From: Limnohabitans sp. Rim8
GTDB lineage: Bacteria; Pseudomonadota; Gammaproteobacteria; Burkholderiales; Burkholderiaceae_C
Direction of reading: 5' to 3'
Length of the DNA: 59,459 nucleotides
Assembly (NCBI GenBank): GCA_945897795.1
Contig: CAMDFT010000010.1
Coordinates: 1 to 59,459 of the forward strand
Shown one piece after another: positions 1 through 9,442 of the stretch; the first letter of the stretch is position 1; each line of letters starts with the position of its first letter. Below the pieces are notes generated by a model, which saw only the letters and a program-made list of their open reading frames with translations, was not told the origin of the DNA and did no database searches. The position numbers and the translations under genes are program-made.

Positions 1-692
1 TGCACATCGTCCAAGTCTTCCAATATATCCAATAATTTTTGCATTTTGGCCGCTTCATCGCCGGACAAAGACACAGAATTTTCGGCACGCCAGGTGACTT
101 CGGCCATCTCGGCCGACAAGCCTGCGGCTTCCAGCGCGTTTTTCACGGCCTCAAAATCAGCGGGTGTGGTCAAGACCTCGATCGCGCCCTCCTCGTCTGT
201 GAGCACGTCTTCGGCACCGGCTTCGAGCGCCACCTCCATGACCCGGTCCTCCGACGTGCCGGGGGCAAAAATCAGTTGTCCGCAGTGTTTGAATTGGAAC
301 GCCACCGAGCCCTCTGTGCCCAAGTTGCCGCCGTGCTTGCTCAGGGCGTGGCGCATTTCGGCCACAGTGCGCACCCGGTTGTCGGTCATGGTGTCCACAA
401 TGATGGCTGCGCCGCCAATGCCGTAGCCTTCGTAGCGGATTTCTTCGTAGCTCACGCCTTCCAGGTTGCCCGTGGCCTTGTCCACGTTGCGCTTGATGGT
501 GTCGGCTGGCATATTGGCCGCTTTGGCCTTCTCTATGGCCAAGCGCAGGCGGGGATTGGCGCTGACATCGCCGCCGCCCGTGCGGGCCGCGACCATGATT
601 TCACGCACCACGCGGGTCCAGATCCGTTGCCTTTTTTCGTCTTGTCGGCCCTTTCGGTGCTGAATATTTGCCCATTTACTGTGGCCAGCCAT
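1..692 (-). CDS. yebC: YebC/PmpR family protein, 3' end beyond window
   Basis: This is a member of the YebC/PmpR/TACO1 family. Members were first described as DNA-binding transcription regulators, and some are now linked to relief of ribosome stalling. The start is the ATG at 692, which opens with [17 protein letters not shown], the family's characteristic N-terminus. The frame stays open to base 1, where the translation reads [13 protein letters not shown], the usual C-terminal end of the family. About 230 residues are visible and only some ten are missing. It is divergent from the ATPase gene starting at 764, with a 71-bp spacer that must hold both start regions. Identification is secure; whether it acts in transcription or translation cannot be read from the sequence. 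Confidence 0.95.
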   Translation of the reverse strand, partial: MAGHSKWANIQHRKGRQDEKRQRIWTRVVREIMVAARTGGGDVSANPRLRLAIEKAKAANMPADTIKRNVDKATGNLEGVSYEEIRYEGYGIGGAAIIVDTMTDNRVRTVAEMRHALSKHGGNLGTEGSVAFQFKHCGQLIFAPGTSEDRVMEVALEAGAEDVLTDEEGAIEVLTTPADFEAVKNALEAAGLSAEMAEVTWRAENSVSLSGDEAAKMQKLLDILEDLDDV

Positions 693-747
693 CGGAAATT
701 CCTTGAATGTTGATTTAACCTAGAGGCTTGATTTTACTTTTCACTCC

Positions 748-756
748 AGGGAGGAG
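748..756 (+). promoter_or_regulatory. Ribosome binding site fixing the DUF853 ATPase start
   Basis: AGGGAGGAG lies seven bases before the ATG at 764. It supports that start over the upstream in-frame TTG at 728, which it would otherwise lie inside. Confidence 0.8.
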
Positions 757-763
757 ATTTTCG

Positions 764-2299
764 ATGGCTGATCCGATGTTGATTGCTCAAAATGCCCAGG
801 CGCAGTGTCACCTGCTGCCGGGTCTGGCTAACCGCCACGGCCTCATCACCGGGGCCACCGGCACCGGCAAAACCGTGACCTTGCAAACCCTGGCCGAAAA
901 CTTTTCGCGGCTGGGCGTGCCGGTCTTCATGGCCGACGTCAAAGGCGACCTGACCGGGGTCAGCCAAGCGGGCAAGATTGGCGACAAGCTGGCTGCCGTG
1001 CTGCAAGGCCGGGGGTTGGCTTTGCCCGAGCCCCTGGCTTGCCCCACCACTTTGTGGGACGTGTTTGGCGAACAAGGCCACCCGGTGCGCGCCACCATCT
1101 CCGACATGGGACCTTTGCTGCTGACCCGCATGCTGGGTCTGAACGACACCCAAGCCGGGGTGCTGAACCTGGTGTTCAAGATCGCCGACGACAACGGCTT
1201 GCTGCTGCTGGACATGAAAGACCTGCGGGCCATGCTGCAGTACGTGGGGGACAACGCCAAGCAGTTCACCACCGAGTACGGCAACATCAGCGCCGCCAGC
1301 ATCGGGGCCATCCAGCGCGGCTTGGTGCAAATCGAAACCCAGGGTGGTGATCGGTTCTTTGGTGAGCCCATGCTCAACATCGAAGACTTCATGCAGACCG
1401 ACGCGCAGGGCCAGGGGGTGGTGAACATTCTGGCAGCCGACAAGCTGATGAATTCGCCGCGCCTGTATGCCACCTTCTTGCTGTGGATGCTGTCGGAGCT
1501 GTTTGAGGTGCTGCCTGAAATCGGAGATCCGGAAAAACCCAAGTTGGTGTTCTTTTTTGACGAAGCGCATTTGCTCTTCAAGGACGCGCCAGCGGTCCTG
1601 GTCGAGCGCATCGAGCTGGTGGTTCGCCTGGTTCGCTCTAAGGGCGTGGGGGTGTACTTCGTCACGCAAAACCCGTTGGACATCCCTGACAGCGTGCTGG
1701 GCCAGTTGGGCAACCGGGTGCAGCACGCCCTGCGTGCCTTCACCCCACGCGACCAAAAAGCCGTGAAATCCACCGCGCAAACCATGCGCCCCAAAGCGGG
1801 CCTGGACATCGAAGCGGCCATCACTGAGCTGGCCGTGGGCGAGGCCTTGGTGAGCTTTCTGGACGCCAAGGGCCGCCCGTGTGAGACCGAGCGGGTGTTT
1901 GTGCTGCCCCCGGGCAGCCAGCTCGGCCCCATCACCCCCGCCCAGCGCCAGGCACTGGTTCAGGGCTCTTTGGTGGCCGGGGTGTACGAGCAAGCCCAGG
2001 ACCGGGAGTCAGCGTACGAAAAAATCAAAGGCCAGGCCACCGCTACCGGCCATGCCAACACCACCAACCCTTTGCCTGGGCAAAATCCAATGTCAACTGC
2101 GGCCGAACCGGCCGGCGGTGGCCTGATGGGTGGGCTGTCTGACATGCTGTTTGGCAGCTCAGGCCCGCGCGGTGGACAACGCGATGGGGTGGCCCAGTTG
2201 GTGGTCAAAAGTGCCGTGCGCACGGTGGGCTCGGCCATTGGCAGGGAAATCGTGCGCGGCGTGCTGGGCAACTTACTGGGAGGTGGCCGGCGCAGGTAA
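764..2299 (+). CDS. HerA-like ATPase/helicase, DUF853 (YjgR) family
   Basis: The 511-residue protein has a Walker A motif (GATGTGKT, residues 30-37) and a Walker B stretch ([12 protein letters not shown], near residue 265). Both are typical of the DUF853/YjgR branch of the HerA-FtsK superfamily. Members are soluble hexameric-type ATPases; the cellular role of YjgR is not established. The C-terminal third contains Gly/Ala/Pro-rich linker sequence, then a short basic end (GGGRRR). I place the start at the ATG at 764 rather than an upstream TTG at 728, because a strong AGGGAGGAG ribosome site lies seven bases before 764 and the family usually begins close to this point. A bidirectional terminator follows directly. 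It is transcribed alone, divergent from yebC and convergent with clpA. Confidence 0.9.
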   Translation: MADPMLIAQNAQAQCHLLPGLANRHGLITGATGTGKTVTLQTLAENFSRLGVPVFMADVKGDLTGVSQAGKIGDKLAAVLQGRGLALPEPLACPTTLWDVFGEQGHPVRATISDMGPLLLTRMLGLNDTQAGVLNLVFKIADDNGLLLLDMKDLRAMLQYVGDNAKQFTTEYGNISAASIGAIQRGLVQIETQGGDRFFGEPMLNIEDFMQTDAQGQGVVNILAADKLMNSPRLYATFLLWMLSELFEVLPEIGDPEKPKLVFFFDEAHLLFKDAPAVLVERIELVVRLVRSKGVGVYFVTQNPLDIPDSVLGQLGNRVQHALRAFTPRDQKAVKSTAQTMRPKAGLDIEAAITELAVGEALVSFLDAKGRPCETERVFVLPPGSQLGPITPAQRQALVQGSLVAGVYEQAQDRESAYEKIKGQATATGHANTTNPLPGQNPMSTAAEPAGGGLMGGLSDMLFGSSGPRGGQRDGVAQLVVKSAVRTVGSAIGREIVRGVLGNLLGGGRRR

Positions 2300-2326
2300 T
2301 GACAAGCAAACACCCTTCGACCCGCA

Positions 2327-2350
2327 AAAAAGGCCCCGAGGGGCCTTTTT
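2327..2350. terminator. Bidirectional intrinsic terminator between DUF853 gene and clpA
   Basis: The arms AAAAAGGCCCC and GGGGCCTTTTT are perfect complements around a very short GA centre, flanked by A and T tracts. It can end transcripts arriving from the ATPase gene (+) and from clpA (-). Confidence 0.85.
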
Positions 2351-2395
2351 GGTGAATCCGGTCCCGAAAAGGAGACCAGTACGCGGGTATGGGTC

Positions 2396-4729
2396 TTAAT
2401 CCGCCGTCGCTTCTTCTGGCTCGGTAGGCTCCGAACGCGACGCGCGGCTTTCCTTTTTCGGGTTAGGCGTGATGTCCAGCAACACCTCGTCCTTGTCGTC
2501 GATGTCCACCGTCAGGCGACCACCCTCGGTCAGGCGACCGAACAGTAATTCGTCAGCCAAGGCCTTGCGAATCGTGTCCTGGATCAGGCGCTGCATCGGA
2601 CGCGCGCCCATGAGCGGGTCGAAGCCCTTCTTGCCCAGGAACTTGCGCAAGGCGTCGGTGAAGGTGACTTCCACCTTTTTCTCGCTCAGCTGGGTTTCCA
2701 GTTGCAGCAAGAATTTATCCACCACGCGCAGGATGATCTGAGCGTCCAGGGGCTTGAAGCTGACCATCGCATCCAATCGGTTGCGGAACTCGGGGGTGAA
2801 CAAGCGTTTGATGTCGCCCATTTCATCGCCAGCCGCACGCGGGTTGGTGAAACCGATGGTGGCCTTGTTCATGGTTTCGGCCCCCGCGTTGGTGGTCATG
2901 ATGATGATCACGTTGCGGAAGTCGGCCTTACGCCCGTTGTTGTCGGTCAAAGTGCCGTGGTCCATGACCTGCAGCAGCACGTTGAAAATGTCCGGGTGGG
3001 CTTTTTCGATTTCGTCGAGCAAGAGTACGCAATGCGGCTTCTTGGTCACGGCTTCGGTCAACAGGCCGCCCTGGTCAAAGCCCACGTAGCCCGGAGGCGC
3101 ACCGATCAGGCGGCTCACCGCATGGCGTTCCATGTACTCGGACATGTCAAAGCGAATGAGCTCAATGCCCATGATGTAGGCCAGTTGCTTGGCCGCCTCG
3201 GTCTTGCCCACACCGGTGGGACCCGAGAACAGGAAGGAGCCAATCGGCTTGTCGGTCTTGCCCAAGCCGGAACGGGCCATCTTGACAGCCGAAGCCAGCA
3301 CTTCGATGGCTTTGTCCTGGCCGAAGACCACCGATTTGAGGTCACGCTCGATGGTCTGCAGCTTGCTGCGGTCGTCGTTGGACACGTTGGCCGGCGGGAT
3401 GCGGGCGATCTTGGCGACGATGTCCTCAATCTCGGCCTTGCCAATCGTCTTTTTGCGTTTAGATGGGACCTGGATGCGCTGGGCAGCCCCGGCTTCGTCG
3501 ATGACATCAATCGCCTTGTCGGGCAGTTGGCGGTCGTTGATGAACTTGGCCGACAACTCAGCGGCAGCCTGCAACGCCGCGTTGGTGTACTTGACGCTGT
3601 GGTGGTCTTCAAAGCGGCTTTTGAGGCCTTTGAGGATGTCCACCGTCTCGGACACCGTGGGCTCGACCACGTCCACTTTCTGGAAGCGACGTGACAAAGC
3701 GGCGTCTTTTTCAAAGATGCCTCGGTATTCCGTGAAGGTGGTCGCGCCGATGCACTTGAGCTGGCCGCTGGACAGGGCAGGTTTGAGCAGGTTGGAGGCG
3801 TCCAGGGTGCCGCCCGAGGCCGCACCCGCACCGATCAAGGTGTGGATTTCGTCGATGAAAAGGATACCGTTGGGTTTTTCCTTGAGAGACTTGAGCACGC
3901 CCTTGAGGCGTTGTTCGAAGTCACCCCGGTACTTGGTCCCTGCGAGCAACGCGCCCATGTCCAGCGAATACACCGTGGCTTCGGCCAGGATGTCGGGCAC
4001 AGTGCCCTGCGTGATGCGCCAAGCCAGGCCTTCAGCAATCGCCGTCTTGCCCACACCAGCTTCACCCACCAGCAGCGGGTTATTTTTGCGGCGACGGCAC
4101 AAAATTTGGATCGTGCGCTCGACTTCGTATTCACGGCCAATCAGGGGGTCGATCTTGCCTTCTTTGGCGGCCAGATTCAGGTTGTTGGTGTATTGCTCCA
4201 GCGGCGAGGCTTTTTCGTTACGTTCACCACCGCTGGACTCTTCGGTTTCGGAGCTCGCGGGCGCGTCGGATTTGGCCGCCTCGGGCGGATCGGTCTTGCG
4301 AATGCCGTGTGCAATGAAATTGACCACGTCCAAACGCGTGATGCCTTGCTGGTGCAGGTAATACACGGCGTGCGAGTCTTTTTCGCCAAAAATAGCCACC
4401 AACACGTTGGCGCCCGTGACCTCTTTTTTGCCGTTGCCTGTGGACTGCACATGCATGATGGCGCGCTGGATCACGCGTTGGAACCCCAAGGTGGGCTGGG
4501 TGTCCACCTCTTCAGCACCGGCGACCTGCGGGGTATTGTCCTTGATGAAATTGCTCAAGGCTTTGCGCAAATCATCGATGTTGGCCGCACACGCGCGCAG
4601 CACTTCGGCCGCGCTGGGGTTGTCCAACAGGGCCAGCAGCAAGTGCTCAACAGTGATGAATTCGTGGCGCTGTTGACGAGCTTCAACAAAGGCCATGTGC
4701 AAGCTGACTTCCAATTCTTGGGCAATCAT
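2396..4729 (-). CDS. clpA: ATP-dependent Clp protease ATP-binding subunit ClpA
   Basis: ClpA is the AAA+ unfoldase that feeds substrates, including N-degron proteins delivered by ClpS, into ClpP. The 777-residue product has the Clp N-domain (about 1-145), a variable acidic linker (150-175), a first AAA+ module with Walker A GEAGVGKT at 222-229, and a second with GPTGVGKT at 503-510. An IGF tripeptide at 625-627 matches the ClpP-docking loop, which separates it from ClpB. The length is slightly over the roughly 758 residues of the E. coli protein, owing to the linker and an acidic C-terminal tail. The ATG at 4729 has an AAGGAAA site upstream. clpS lies 60 bp upstream in the same direction, so the adaptor and unfoldase are probably co-transcribed. 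Confidence 0.97.
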   Translation of the reverse strand: MIAQELEVSLHMAFVEARQQRHEFITVEHLLLALLDNPSAAEVLRACAANIDDLRKALSNFIKDNTPQVAGAEEVDTQPTLGFQRVIQRAIMHVQSTGNGKKEVTGANVLVAIFGEKDSHAVYYLHQQGITRLDVVNFIAHGIRKTDPPEAAKSDAPASSETEESSGGERNEKASPLEQYTNNLNLAAKEGKIDPLIGREYEVERTIQILCRRRKNNPLLVGEAGVGKTAIAEGLAWRITQGTVPDILAEATVYSLDMGALLAGTKYRGDFEQRLKGVLKSLKEKPNGILFIDEIHTLIGAGAASGGTLDASNLLKPALSSGQLKCIGATTFTEYRGIFEKDAALSRRFQKVDVVEPTVSETVDILKGLKSRFEDHHSVKYTNAALQAAAELSAKFINDRQLPDKAIDVIDEAGAAQRIQVPSKRKKTIGKAEIEDIVAKIARIPPANVSNDDRSKLQTIERDLKSVVFGQDKAIEVLASAVKMARSGLGKTDKPIGSFLFSGPTGVGKTEAAKQLAYIMGIELIRFDMSEYMERHAVSRLIGAPPGYVGFDQGGLLTEAVTKKPHCVLLLDEIEKAHPDIFNVLLQVMDHGTLTDNNGRKADFRNVIIIMTTNAGAETMNKATIGFTNPRAAGDEMGDIKRLFTPEFRNRLDAMVSFKPLDAQIILRVVDKFLLQLETQLSEKKVEVTFTDALRKFLGKKGFDPLMGARPMQRLIQDTIRKALADELLFGRLTEGGRLTVDIDDKDEVLLDITPNPKKESRASRSEPTEPEEATAD

Positions 4730-4789
4730 GTGATTTCCTTATGCCTTGCTGAGTAAATGAGATGAGTGGGAGGTGGGGGGCATACCGAC

Positions 4790-5149
4790 TTATTCAATGG
4801 GTTCACTGACACATTGCAGCGGGTGACCGGCCTGTTTGGCTGCGTCCAGCACCTGATCGACCTTGGTGGCGGCCACGTCGCGAGAGTAAACGCCGCATAC
4901 GCCTTTGCCGTCCAAGTGGATTTTGAGCATGATTTGGGTGGCCGCTTCTCGGTCTTTGCTGAAAAACTCCTGGATCACCATCACCACGAATTCCATCGGG
5001 GTGAAGTCGTCGTTGAGCATCGCCACCTGGTACATCTGGGGCGGTTCTATTTTCTGGGCACGCCTTTCGAGGACCACGGCGTCGCCGCCATCGGGCGCTC
5101 GCGGGGTCACGGTCGGCAGCGTGGGTTTGATAGGTTTTTTCGTTGCCAT
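4790..5149 (-). CDS. clpS: ATP-dependent Clp protease adaptor ClpS
   Basis: ClpS binds the N-domain of ClpA and delivers N-degron substrates to ClpAP. The 119-residue protein has a disordered N-terminal segment (about 1-38), then the conserved core with [32 protein letters not shown] and a C-terminal QCVSEPIE-type end. Together these mark the ligand pocket and the ClpA contact surface. It sits directly upstream of clpA, as in most proteobacteria, and is divergent from the cold-shock gene at 5309. The ribosome site before the ATG at 5149 is weak. Confidence 0.96.
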   Translation of the reverse strand: MATKKPIKPTLPTVTPRAPDGGDAVVLERRAQKIEPPQMYQVAMLNDDFTPMEFVVMVIQEFFSKDREAATQIMLKIHLDGKGVCGVYSRDVAATKVDQVLDAAKQAGHPLQCVSEPIE

Positions 5150-5308
5150 GATTTCATTCTATCGATGCTTTCAAGCCCTTTGAGCCCGGGGTCTGAAAAG
5201 TCTTGGCCGCGTTCGGCACAAATGCAGCACTCCGGGAAAACCTCACATTGACAAATTTGCCATGAATTACTCAAACTGAGCCATTCAATAAAAACACGGA
5301 GACATCGT

Positions 5309-5626
5309 ATGCCCAGTGGTACGGTCAAATGGTTCAACGATGCCAAAGGTTTTGGTTTCATTCAACCCGACGGCGGCGGCGCTGACGCCTTTGCCCATTT
5401 CTCGGCCATCCAGATGGAGGGCTTCAAAAGCCTCAAGGAAGGCCAGCGCGTCGATTTCGAGCTGACCCAGGGCGCAAAGGGGCTGATGGCTGCAAATATT
5501 CAGTCAGCCACGCCAACGCCATTGGCGGGGTCCCCCTCATCCACGGGCAGTGCTTTGACAAGCCCTGGCCAGGCCAATGGGGCTGACATCGGCTCACCCG
5601 GCCTCCCCGGCACAGCAACCCCTTGA
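5309..5626 (+). CDS. Cold-shock domain protein with low-complexity C-terminal tail
   Basis: Residues 1-67 form a cold-shock domain: [20 protein letters not shown] carries the RNP1-type KGFGFI, and DAFAHFSAI carries RNP2. Such domains bind single-stranded RNA/DNA and melt secondary structure. Usual CspA-type proteins end there at about 67-70 residues. This one continues for some 38 residues of Pro/Gly/Ser/Thr/Ala-rich sequence with no recognisable fold. The ATG at 5309 has GGAGA upstream. A TTGACA hexamer at 5248-5253 could be a -35 element, but no good -10 follows at normal spacing. The gene is divergent from clpS. Confidence 0.9.
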   Translation: MPSGTVKWFNDAKGFGFIQPDGGGADAFAHFSAIQMEGFKSLKEGQRVDFELTQGAKGLMAANIQSATPTPLAGSPSSTGSALTSPGQANGADIGSPGLPGTATP

Positions 5627-5720
5627 GGCGCTGAACGGCTCAAGCCCCGGGGCGTGGGCCGTGGGCAATCCCCCGAGCCGGCGTTATCCTTGGGGCCTGC
5701 TCTGCTTTCCCACCCCCACC

Positions 5721-6245
5721 ATGATCACCTTCTTCTCTGCGACCTTTCGCTCTTCTTCCAAACCTGTCTGCAGTTTGACCGGGTGCAGCACTGCATTCTT
5801 GATCGCCTGCAGCTTGCTGCTGGCCGGAACATCGGCATCGGCCCAGTCCAGCCCCGGACCGCAAATGGGCCTGGCCCGCACGCAATTGACAGCCGGCATG
5901 CACCGCTTGGATGTTCAATTGGCCCAGACCCCCGAACAGCGCCAGATCGGTCTGATGTGGCGCAAGGACATGCCGGTGCATGAGGGCATGCTGTTCGTGT
6001 TCGAACAAGCCACCACCCAGTGCTTTTGGATGCGCAACACCCTGATTCCCCTGACCGCCGCTTTCGTCGAGGAAGATGGCACCATCGTCAATCTGGCCGA
6101 CATGCAGCCGCAAAGCGACGACTCGCACTGCTCCAGCAAACCCGTGCGCTTTGTACTGGAGATGAACCAAGGCTGGTTTGCCAAACGGCAAGTCAAGCCC
6201 GGCGCCAAACTCGGTGGTACCTTGTTCAGCAAACGGCCAAGCTGA
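5721..6245 (+). CDS. Exported DUF192 family protein
   Basis: The 174-residue product starts with a basic and hydrophobic signal peptide (residues about 1-40, with LIACSLLLAG followed by ASAQ), so it is probably periplasmic. The rest is a DUF192 domain: QTPEQRQIGLMWRKDMP, GMLFVF, then CFWMRNTLIPL and a C-terminal VLEMNQGWF segment. Family function is not established. I chose the ATG at 5721 because the signal peptide begins there. An upstream in-frame ATG at 5577 would overlap the preceding gene and bury the signal peptide. No clear ribosome site is visible. It is convergent with the DUF1840 gene, with three bases between the stop codons. Confidence 0.88.
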   Translation: MITFFSATFRSSSKPVCSLTGCSTAFLIACSLLLAGTSASAQSSPGPQMGLARTQLTAGMHRLDVQLAQTPEQRQIGLMWRKDMPVHEGMLFVFEQATTQCFWMRNTLIPLTAAFVEEDGTIVNLADMQPQSDDSHCSSKPVRFVLEMNQGWFAKRQVKPGAKLGGTLFSKRPS

Positions 6246-6248
6246 GGG

Positions 6249-6596
6249 TCAAACGCCCCAGACCATATCGGCCGGGTCAGCCACGCAGTGCTTGAGCATC
6301 TTGAGCATGGGGCTTGCCCGTTGCGCGAGACGCACCGGGTTCAGTGCCTCGCCAAAGGCGTGTTGCGGGCTGTCTTTGGGCGCCAAAGCTTTTTTCGCCT
6401 CCTGGTGGCGCTGCAAACGGGCCGCCTCGTCCTGGGCCACAGCCAACTCCAGCTTGGCAATGGCCGCTGGCAGGTCCTTCACCAAAATAATGCCTTTGTC
6501 AGGGTCGTGGCCCAACATGATTTTCAACAGCCTGCGCCCATCGCCCTCCAGCATGATGAGGTCGCTGGTCACTTGGGATTTGAACTTGAACAACAT
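6249..6596 (-). CDS. DUF1840 domain protein
   Basis: A 115-residue protein that I recognise as DUF1840 from its opening MLFKFKSQVTSDLIM and the GIILVKDLPAAIAKLE segment. The family is mostly beta-proteobacterial and has no assigned function. The ATG at 6596 is preceded by CGGAGT at good spacing and gives the family N-terminus; an upstream start at 6659 adds unrelated residues and would overlap ihfA. It lies 22 bp after ihfA in the same direction and is likely the last gene of the thrS-pheST-ihfA operon. It contains no membrane segment or signal peptide. Confidence 0.85.
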   Translation of the reverse strand: MLFKFKSQVTSDLIMLEGDGRRLLKIMLGHDPDKGIILVKDLPAAIAKLELAVAQDEAARLQRHQEAKKALAPKDSPQHAFGEALNPVRLAQRASPMLKMLKHCVADPADMVWGV

Positions 6597-6618
6597 GGGC
6601 ACTCCGAGCAAAAATGAT

Positions 6619-6969
6619 TCAGCGGCCCACCGTCTCCACACCCTCGTCGTCAACGGCATCGCCCTGGATCAAGGCCTTGAGTTTATGGCTGGCATGGAAG
6701 GTCGCGACACGACGTGCATCAATCGGGATCAGTTCTCCGGTGCGCGGGTTGCGCCCGGGACGCGCGGCCTTGGTGCGGATTTGGAAGTTACCGAAGCCGG
6801 AAATCTTCACATCGTCACCCGCAATCAGGTTGTCCACCATCAGATCAAAGAACGCATCGACCATGTCCTTGGACTCGCGCTTGTTCAATCCGATCTGCTC
6901 GAACAACAAATCGGCCAGATGCGCCTTGGTCAGGGCCGGGGTTTCCAGGGATTCAAAACTGATTTGCAT
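6619..6969 (-). CDS. ihfA: Integration host factor subunit alpha
   Basis: IhfA pairs with IhfB to bend DNA at specific sites in transcription, recombination and replication. The 116-residue protein contains the HU/IHF core: [20 protein letters not shown], the GFGNF turn, and the [10 protein letters not shown] arm with the intercalating proline. It has short extensions at the N-terminus (SFESLETP) and the C-terminus compared with the roughly 99-residue E. coli subunit. It starts nine bases after the pheT stop, the same pheT-ihfA linkage as in enterobacteria, so it is almost certainly co-transcribed with pheST. Confidence 0.96.
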   Translation of the reverse strand: MQISFESLETPALTKAHLADLLFEQIGLNKRESKDMVDAFFDLMVDNLIAGDDVKISGFGNFQIRTKAARPGRNPRTGELIPIDARRVATFHASHKLKALIQGDAVDDEGVETVGR

Positions 6970-6978
6970 GGCACGCTC

Positions 6979-9408
6979 TCAGGTACGCAAACGCGCAGAA
7001 ACTTGCTCTGACAGGCTGGCCATGACAGCCCCCATGGTGGCTTCGATCTGGGCATCGGTCAAGGTGGCCTCGTCGCTGTGCAAACTCAACCGCACCGCCA
7101 GGCTTTTCTCACCCACGGCCAAACCGCCAGCCGCATCCATCTTGGGGCGATAGACATCGAACAGCACCGCGTGGCGCAGCAAACCCTGGGTTGGGGCGCT
7201 GTGGATGGCCTGCATCAACTGGGCATGGGTGACCTGCTCGCGCACGATCACGGCGATGTCGCGCTCCACCGCTTGCAACTTGGCCACGGACTGGGCCACG
7301 GGCACGCTGCGCTGGGTGACCGCATCCAAGTCGAGCTCGAACAGGACTGGCGCGTGTGGCAAGTCCCAGGCCTGACGCCAGCGCGGGTGCAATTCACCCA
7401 CATGACCGATCACAAGGCCGTTCAGCAGCACCTGGGCCGAACGGCCAGGGTGCAAAGCGGGGTGTTCGCCGGCCACAAATTCGGCCTGGGCCGGGGCCAG
7501 CAAACGCTCGACATCGGCTTTGACGTCGAAGAAATCCACCAGACGTGACTTGCCGGTCCAGTTCAACGGCTCCAGTGGGCCCCAGGCCATGCCTGAAACT
7601 TTCATGGGCTGGTCGAACCCTTCTACTGTGGTGTCGTTGCTTTGCACGGCAGCATTGCGCAAAAACACGCGCCCCAACTCGAACACGCGCACGCGATCGG
7701 CCTTGCGGTCGGCATTGAACTTGACCACCTGCAGGAGCGAGCCGATCAGGCTAGATCGCATCACGCTCATCTGGCTGGCGATCGGGTTGAGCAAGCGGAT
7801 CGGGTTGGTATTGCCCGCCAGATCACGCTCCCAGGCTTCTTCGACAAAGCTGTAATTGATGGTTTCCTGATAACCCAAAGCGGCAATGGCGCGGCGCACG
7901 GCGGACGGGCTGCGCTCGGTCTCTGGGCGCACCTTGGCGGTAATGGGGGCCAGAGGCGGGTTGGTCGGCAGGTTGTTGTAACCCACCATACGGGCCACTT
8001 CTTCGATCAGGTCTTCTTCGATCTGCAGGTCAAAGCGAAAGCTGGGCGGCGTCACGGTGACGGTGCCCTGCCCCTCAGCCACTTGCAAGCCCAGACCGCG
8101 CAGGGCATCGGCGCACTGTTGCTGCGTGAGCGGCATGCCAATGACTTTGACCGCACGGGCCACACGCAGCGTGACGGGGGTGATCGCTGGCAGGTTCAGA
8201 ATCTGGTCATCGACAGGGCCGACTTGGGTCTCGGGCGTGCCGCAGATGTCCAGCACCAGCTGGGTGATGCGCTCGATGTGTTCCACCGTCAGTTGCGGGT
8301 CCACGCCACGCTCGAAACGGTGACCGGCGTCGGTCGAGAAGTTGAAGCGACGCGAACGGCCTGCGATCGACGTGGGCCACCAGAAAGCCGCTTCGATGTA
8401 GATGTTTTGGGTGTCGTCGGACACGGCGGTAGCGTCGCCACCCATGATGCCCGCCAAGGACTCGACTTGGCTGTCATCGGCGATCACACCTACTTGCCCG
8501 TCTACGGTCACGGTGTTGCCGTTGAGCAGCTTGAGCGTTTCGCCAGGCTGGCCCCAACGCACGTGCAGGCCACCGTGAATTTTGTCGAGGTCAAAAATGT
8601 GCGAGGGGCGGCCAAACTCAAACATCACATAGTTGGAGATGTCCACCAGCGGGCTCACGCTGCGCTGGCCACAACGGGCCAGACGGTCGACCATCCACTG
8701 CGGGGTTTGGGCTTGGGTGTTCACACCCTTGACCACGCGGCCACTGAACCGACCGCACAGTTCATTCGCGTGCACTTTCACAGCCAGCTTGTCGCTGACC
8801 TGTGTGGCCACAGCGGGGAAAGTCGGTGCCTTCAAAGGCGCGCCGGTCAGGGCCGACACTTCACGGGCGATGCCATAAACGCTCAAGCAATGTGCCAGAT
8901 TGGGCGTGAGCTTGAGCGTCATCAGGGTGTCGTCCAGATTCAGATACTGGCGAATGTCCTGACCCAAAGGGGCGTCTAGCGGCAATTCCAGCAGTCCGCC
9001 ATGGTCGTCGGCAATCTTCAGCTCTTTGGCCGAGCACAGCATGCCCTGGCTTTCTACACCACGCAATTTGCCGACCTTGATCACGAACGGCTTGCCGTCT
9101 TCGCCAGGCGGCAACTCGGCACCCACCATCGCACAAGGCACGCGAATGCCCACGTGGGCATTGGGCGCGCCGCACACGATGTTGAGCAGAGCGCCCTGCC
9201 CCACGTCCACCTGGCACACGCGCAGGCGGTCGGCATTGGGGTGTTGCACAGCCTCCTTGATTTCACCGACCACGATGCGGGTGAACGGCGGGGCCACAGG
9301 CTCGAGCTCTTCCACTTCGAGGCCGGCCATGGTCAAGGTGTCGGCCAGTTGCTGGGTCGTCAGGGGCGGGTTGCAAAACTCGCGCAACCAAGATTCGGGG
9401 AATTGCAT
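6979..9408 (-). CDS. pheT: Phenylalanyl-tRNA synthetase beta subunit
   Basis: PheT forms the alpha2beta2 synthetase with PheS and charges tRNA-Phe. The 809-residue protein opens with MQFPESWLREF, followed by the tRNA-binding OB fold (about 40-150; DRLRVCQVDVG and GAPNAHVG). Then come the B3/B4 editing region (DISNYVMFEFG, IMGG), the B5 domain (about 400-480) and the C-terminal anticodon-binding ferredoxin-like domain (RDIAVIV, FDVYRP). Length matches the family (795 in E. coli). It starts 34 bases after pheS in the same direction. Confidence 0.98.
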   Translation of the reverse strand: MQFPESWLREFCNPPLTTQQLADTLTMAGLEVEELEPVAPPFTRIVVGEIKEAVQHPNADRLRVCQVDVGQGALLNIVCGAPNAHVGIRVPCAMVGAELPPGEDGKPFVIKVGKLRGVESQGMLCSAKELKIADDHGGLLELPLDAPLGQDIRQYLNLDDTLMTLKLTPNLAHCLSVYGIAREVSALTGAPLKAPTFPAVATQVSDKLAVKVHANELCGRFSGRVVKGVNTQAQTPQWMVDRLARCGQRSVSPLVDISNYVMFEFGRPSHIFDLDKIHGGLHVRWGQPGETLKLLNGNTVTVDGQVGVIADDSQVESLAGIMGGDATAVSDDTQNIYIEAAFWWPTSIAGRSRRFNFSTDAGHRFERGVDPQLTVEHIERITQLVLDICGTPETQVGPVDDQILNLPAITPVTLRVARAVKVIGMPLTQQQCADALRGLGLQVAEGQGTVTVTPPSFRFDLQIEEDLIEEVARMVGYNNLPTNPPLAPITAKVRPETERSPSAVRRAIAALGYQETINYSFVEEAWERDLAGNTNPIRLLNPIASQMSVMRSSLIGSLLQVVKFNADRKADRVRVFELGRVFLRNAAVQSNDTTVEGFDQPMKVSGMAWGPLEPLNWTGKSRLVDFFDVKADVERLLAPAQAEFVAGEHPALHPGRSAQVLLNGLVIGHVGELHPRWRQAWDLPHAPVLFELDLDAVTQRSVPVAQSVAKLQAVERDIAVIVREQVTHAQLMQAIHSAPTQGLLRHAVLFDVYRPKMDAAGGLAVGEKSLAVRLSLHSDEATLTDAQIEATMGAVMASLSEQVSARLRT

Positions 9409-9442
9409 GACTCGTGTCTCGTGTATCGGACTGGGGAGGGAA

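Noticed and set aside
734-1993. A 419-codon minus-strand frame opposite the DUF853 ATPase
   Set aside because: The plus-strand protein has intact Walker motifs and a strong ribosome site; the antisense frame has shadow composition.
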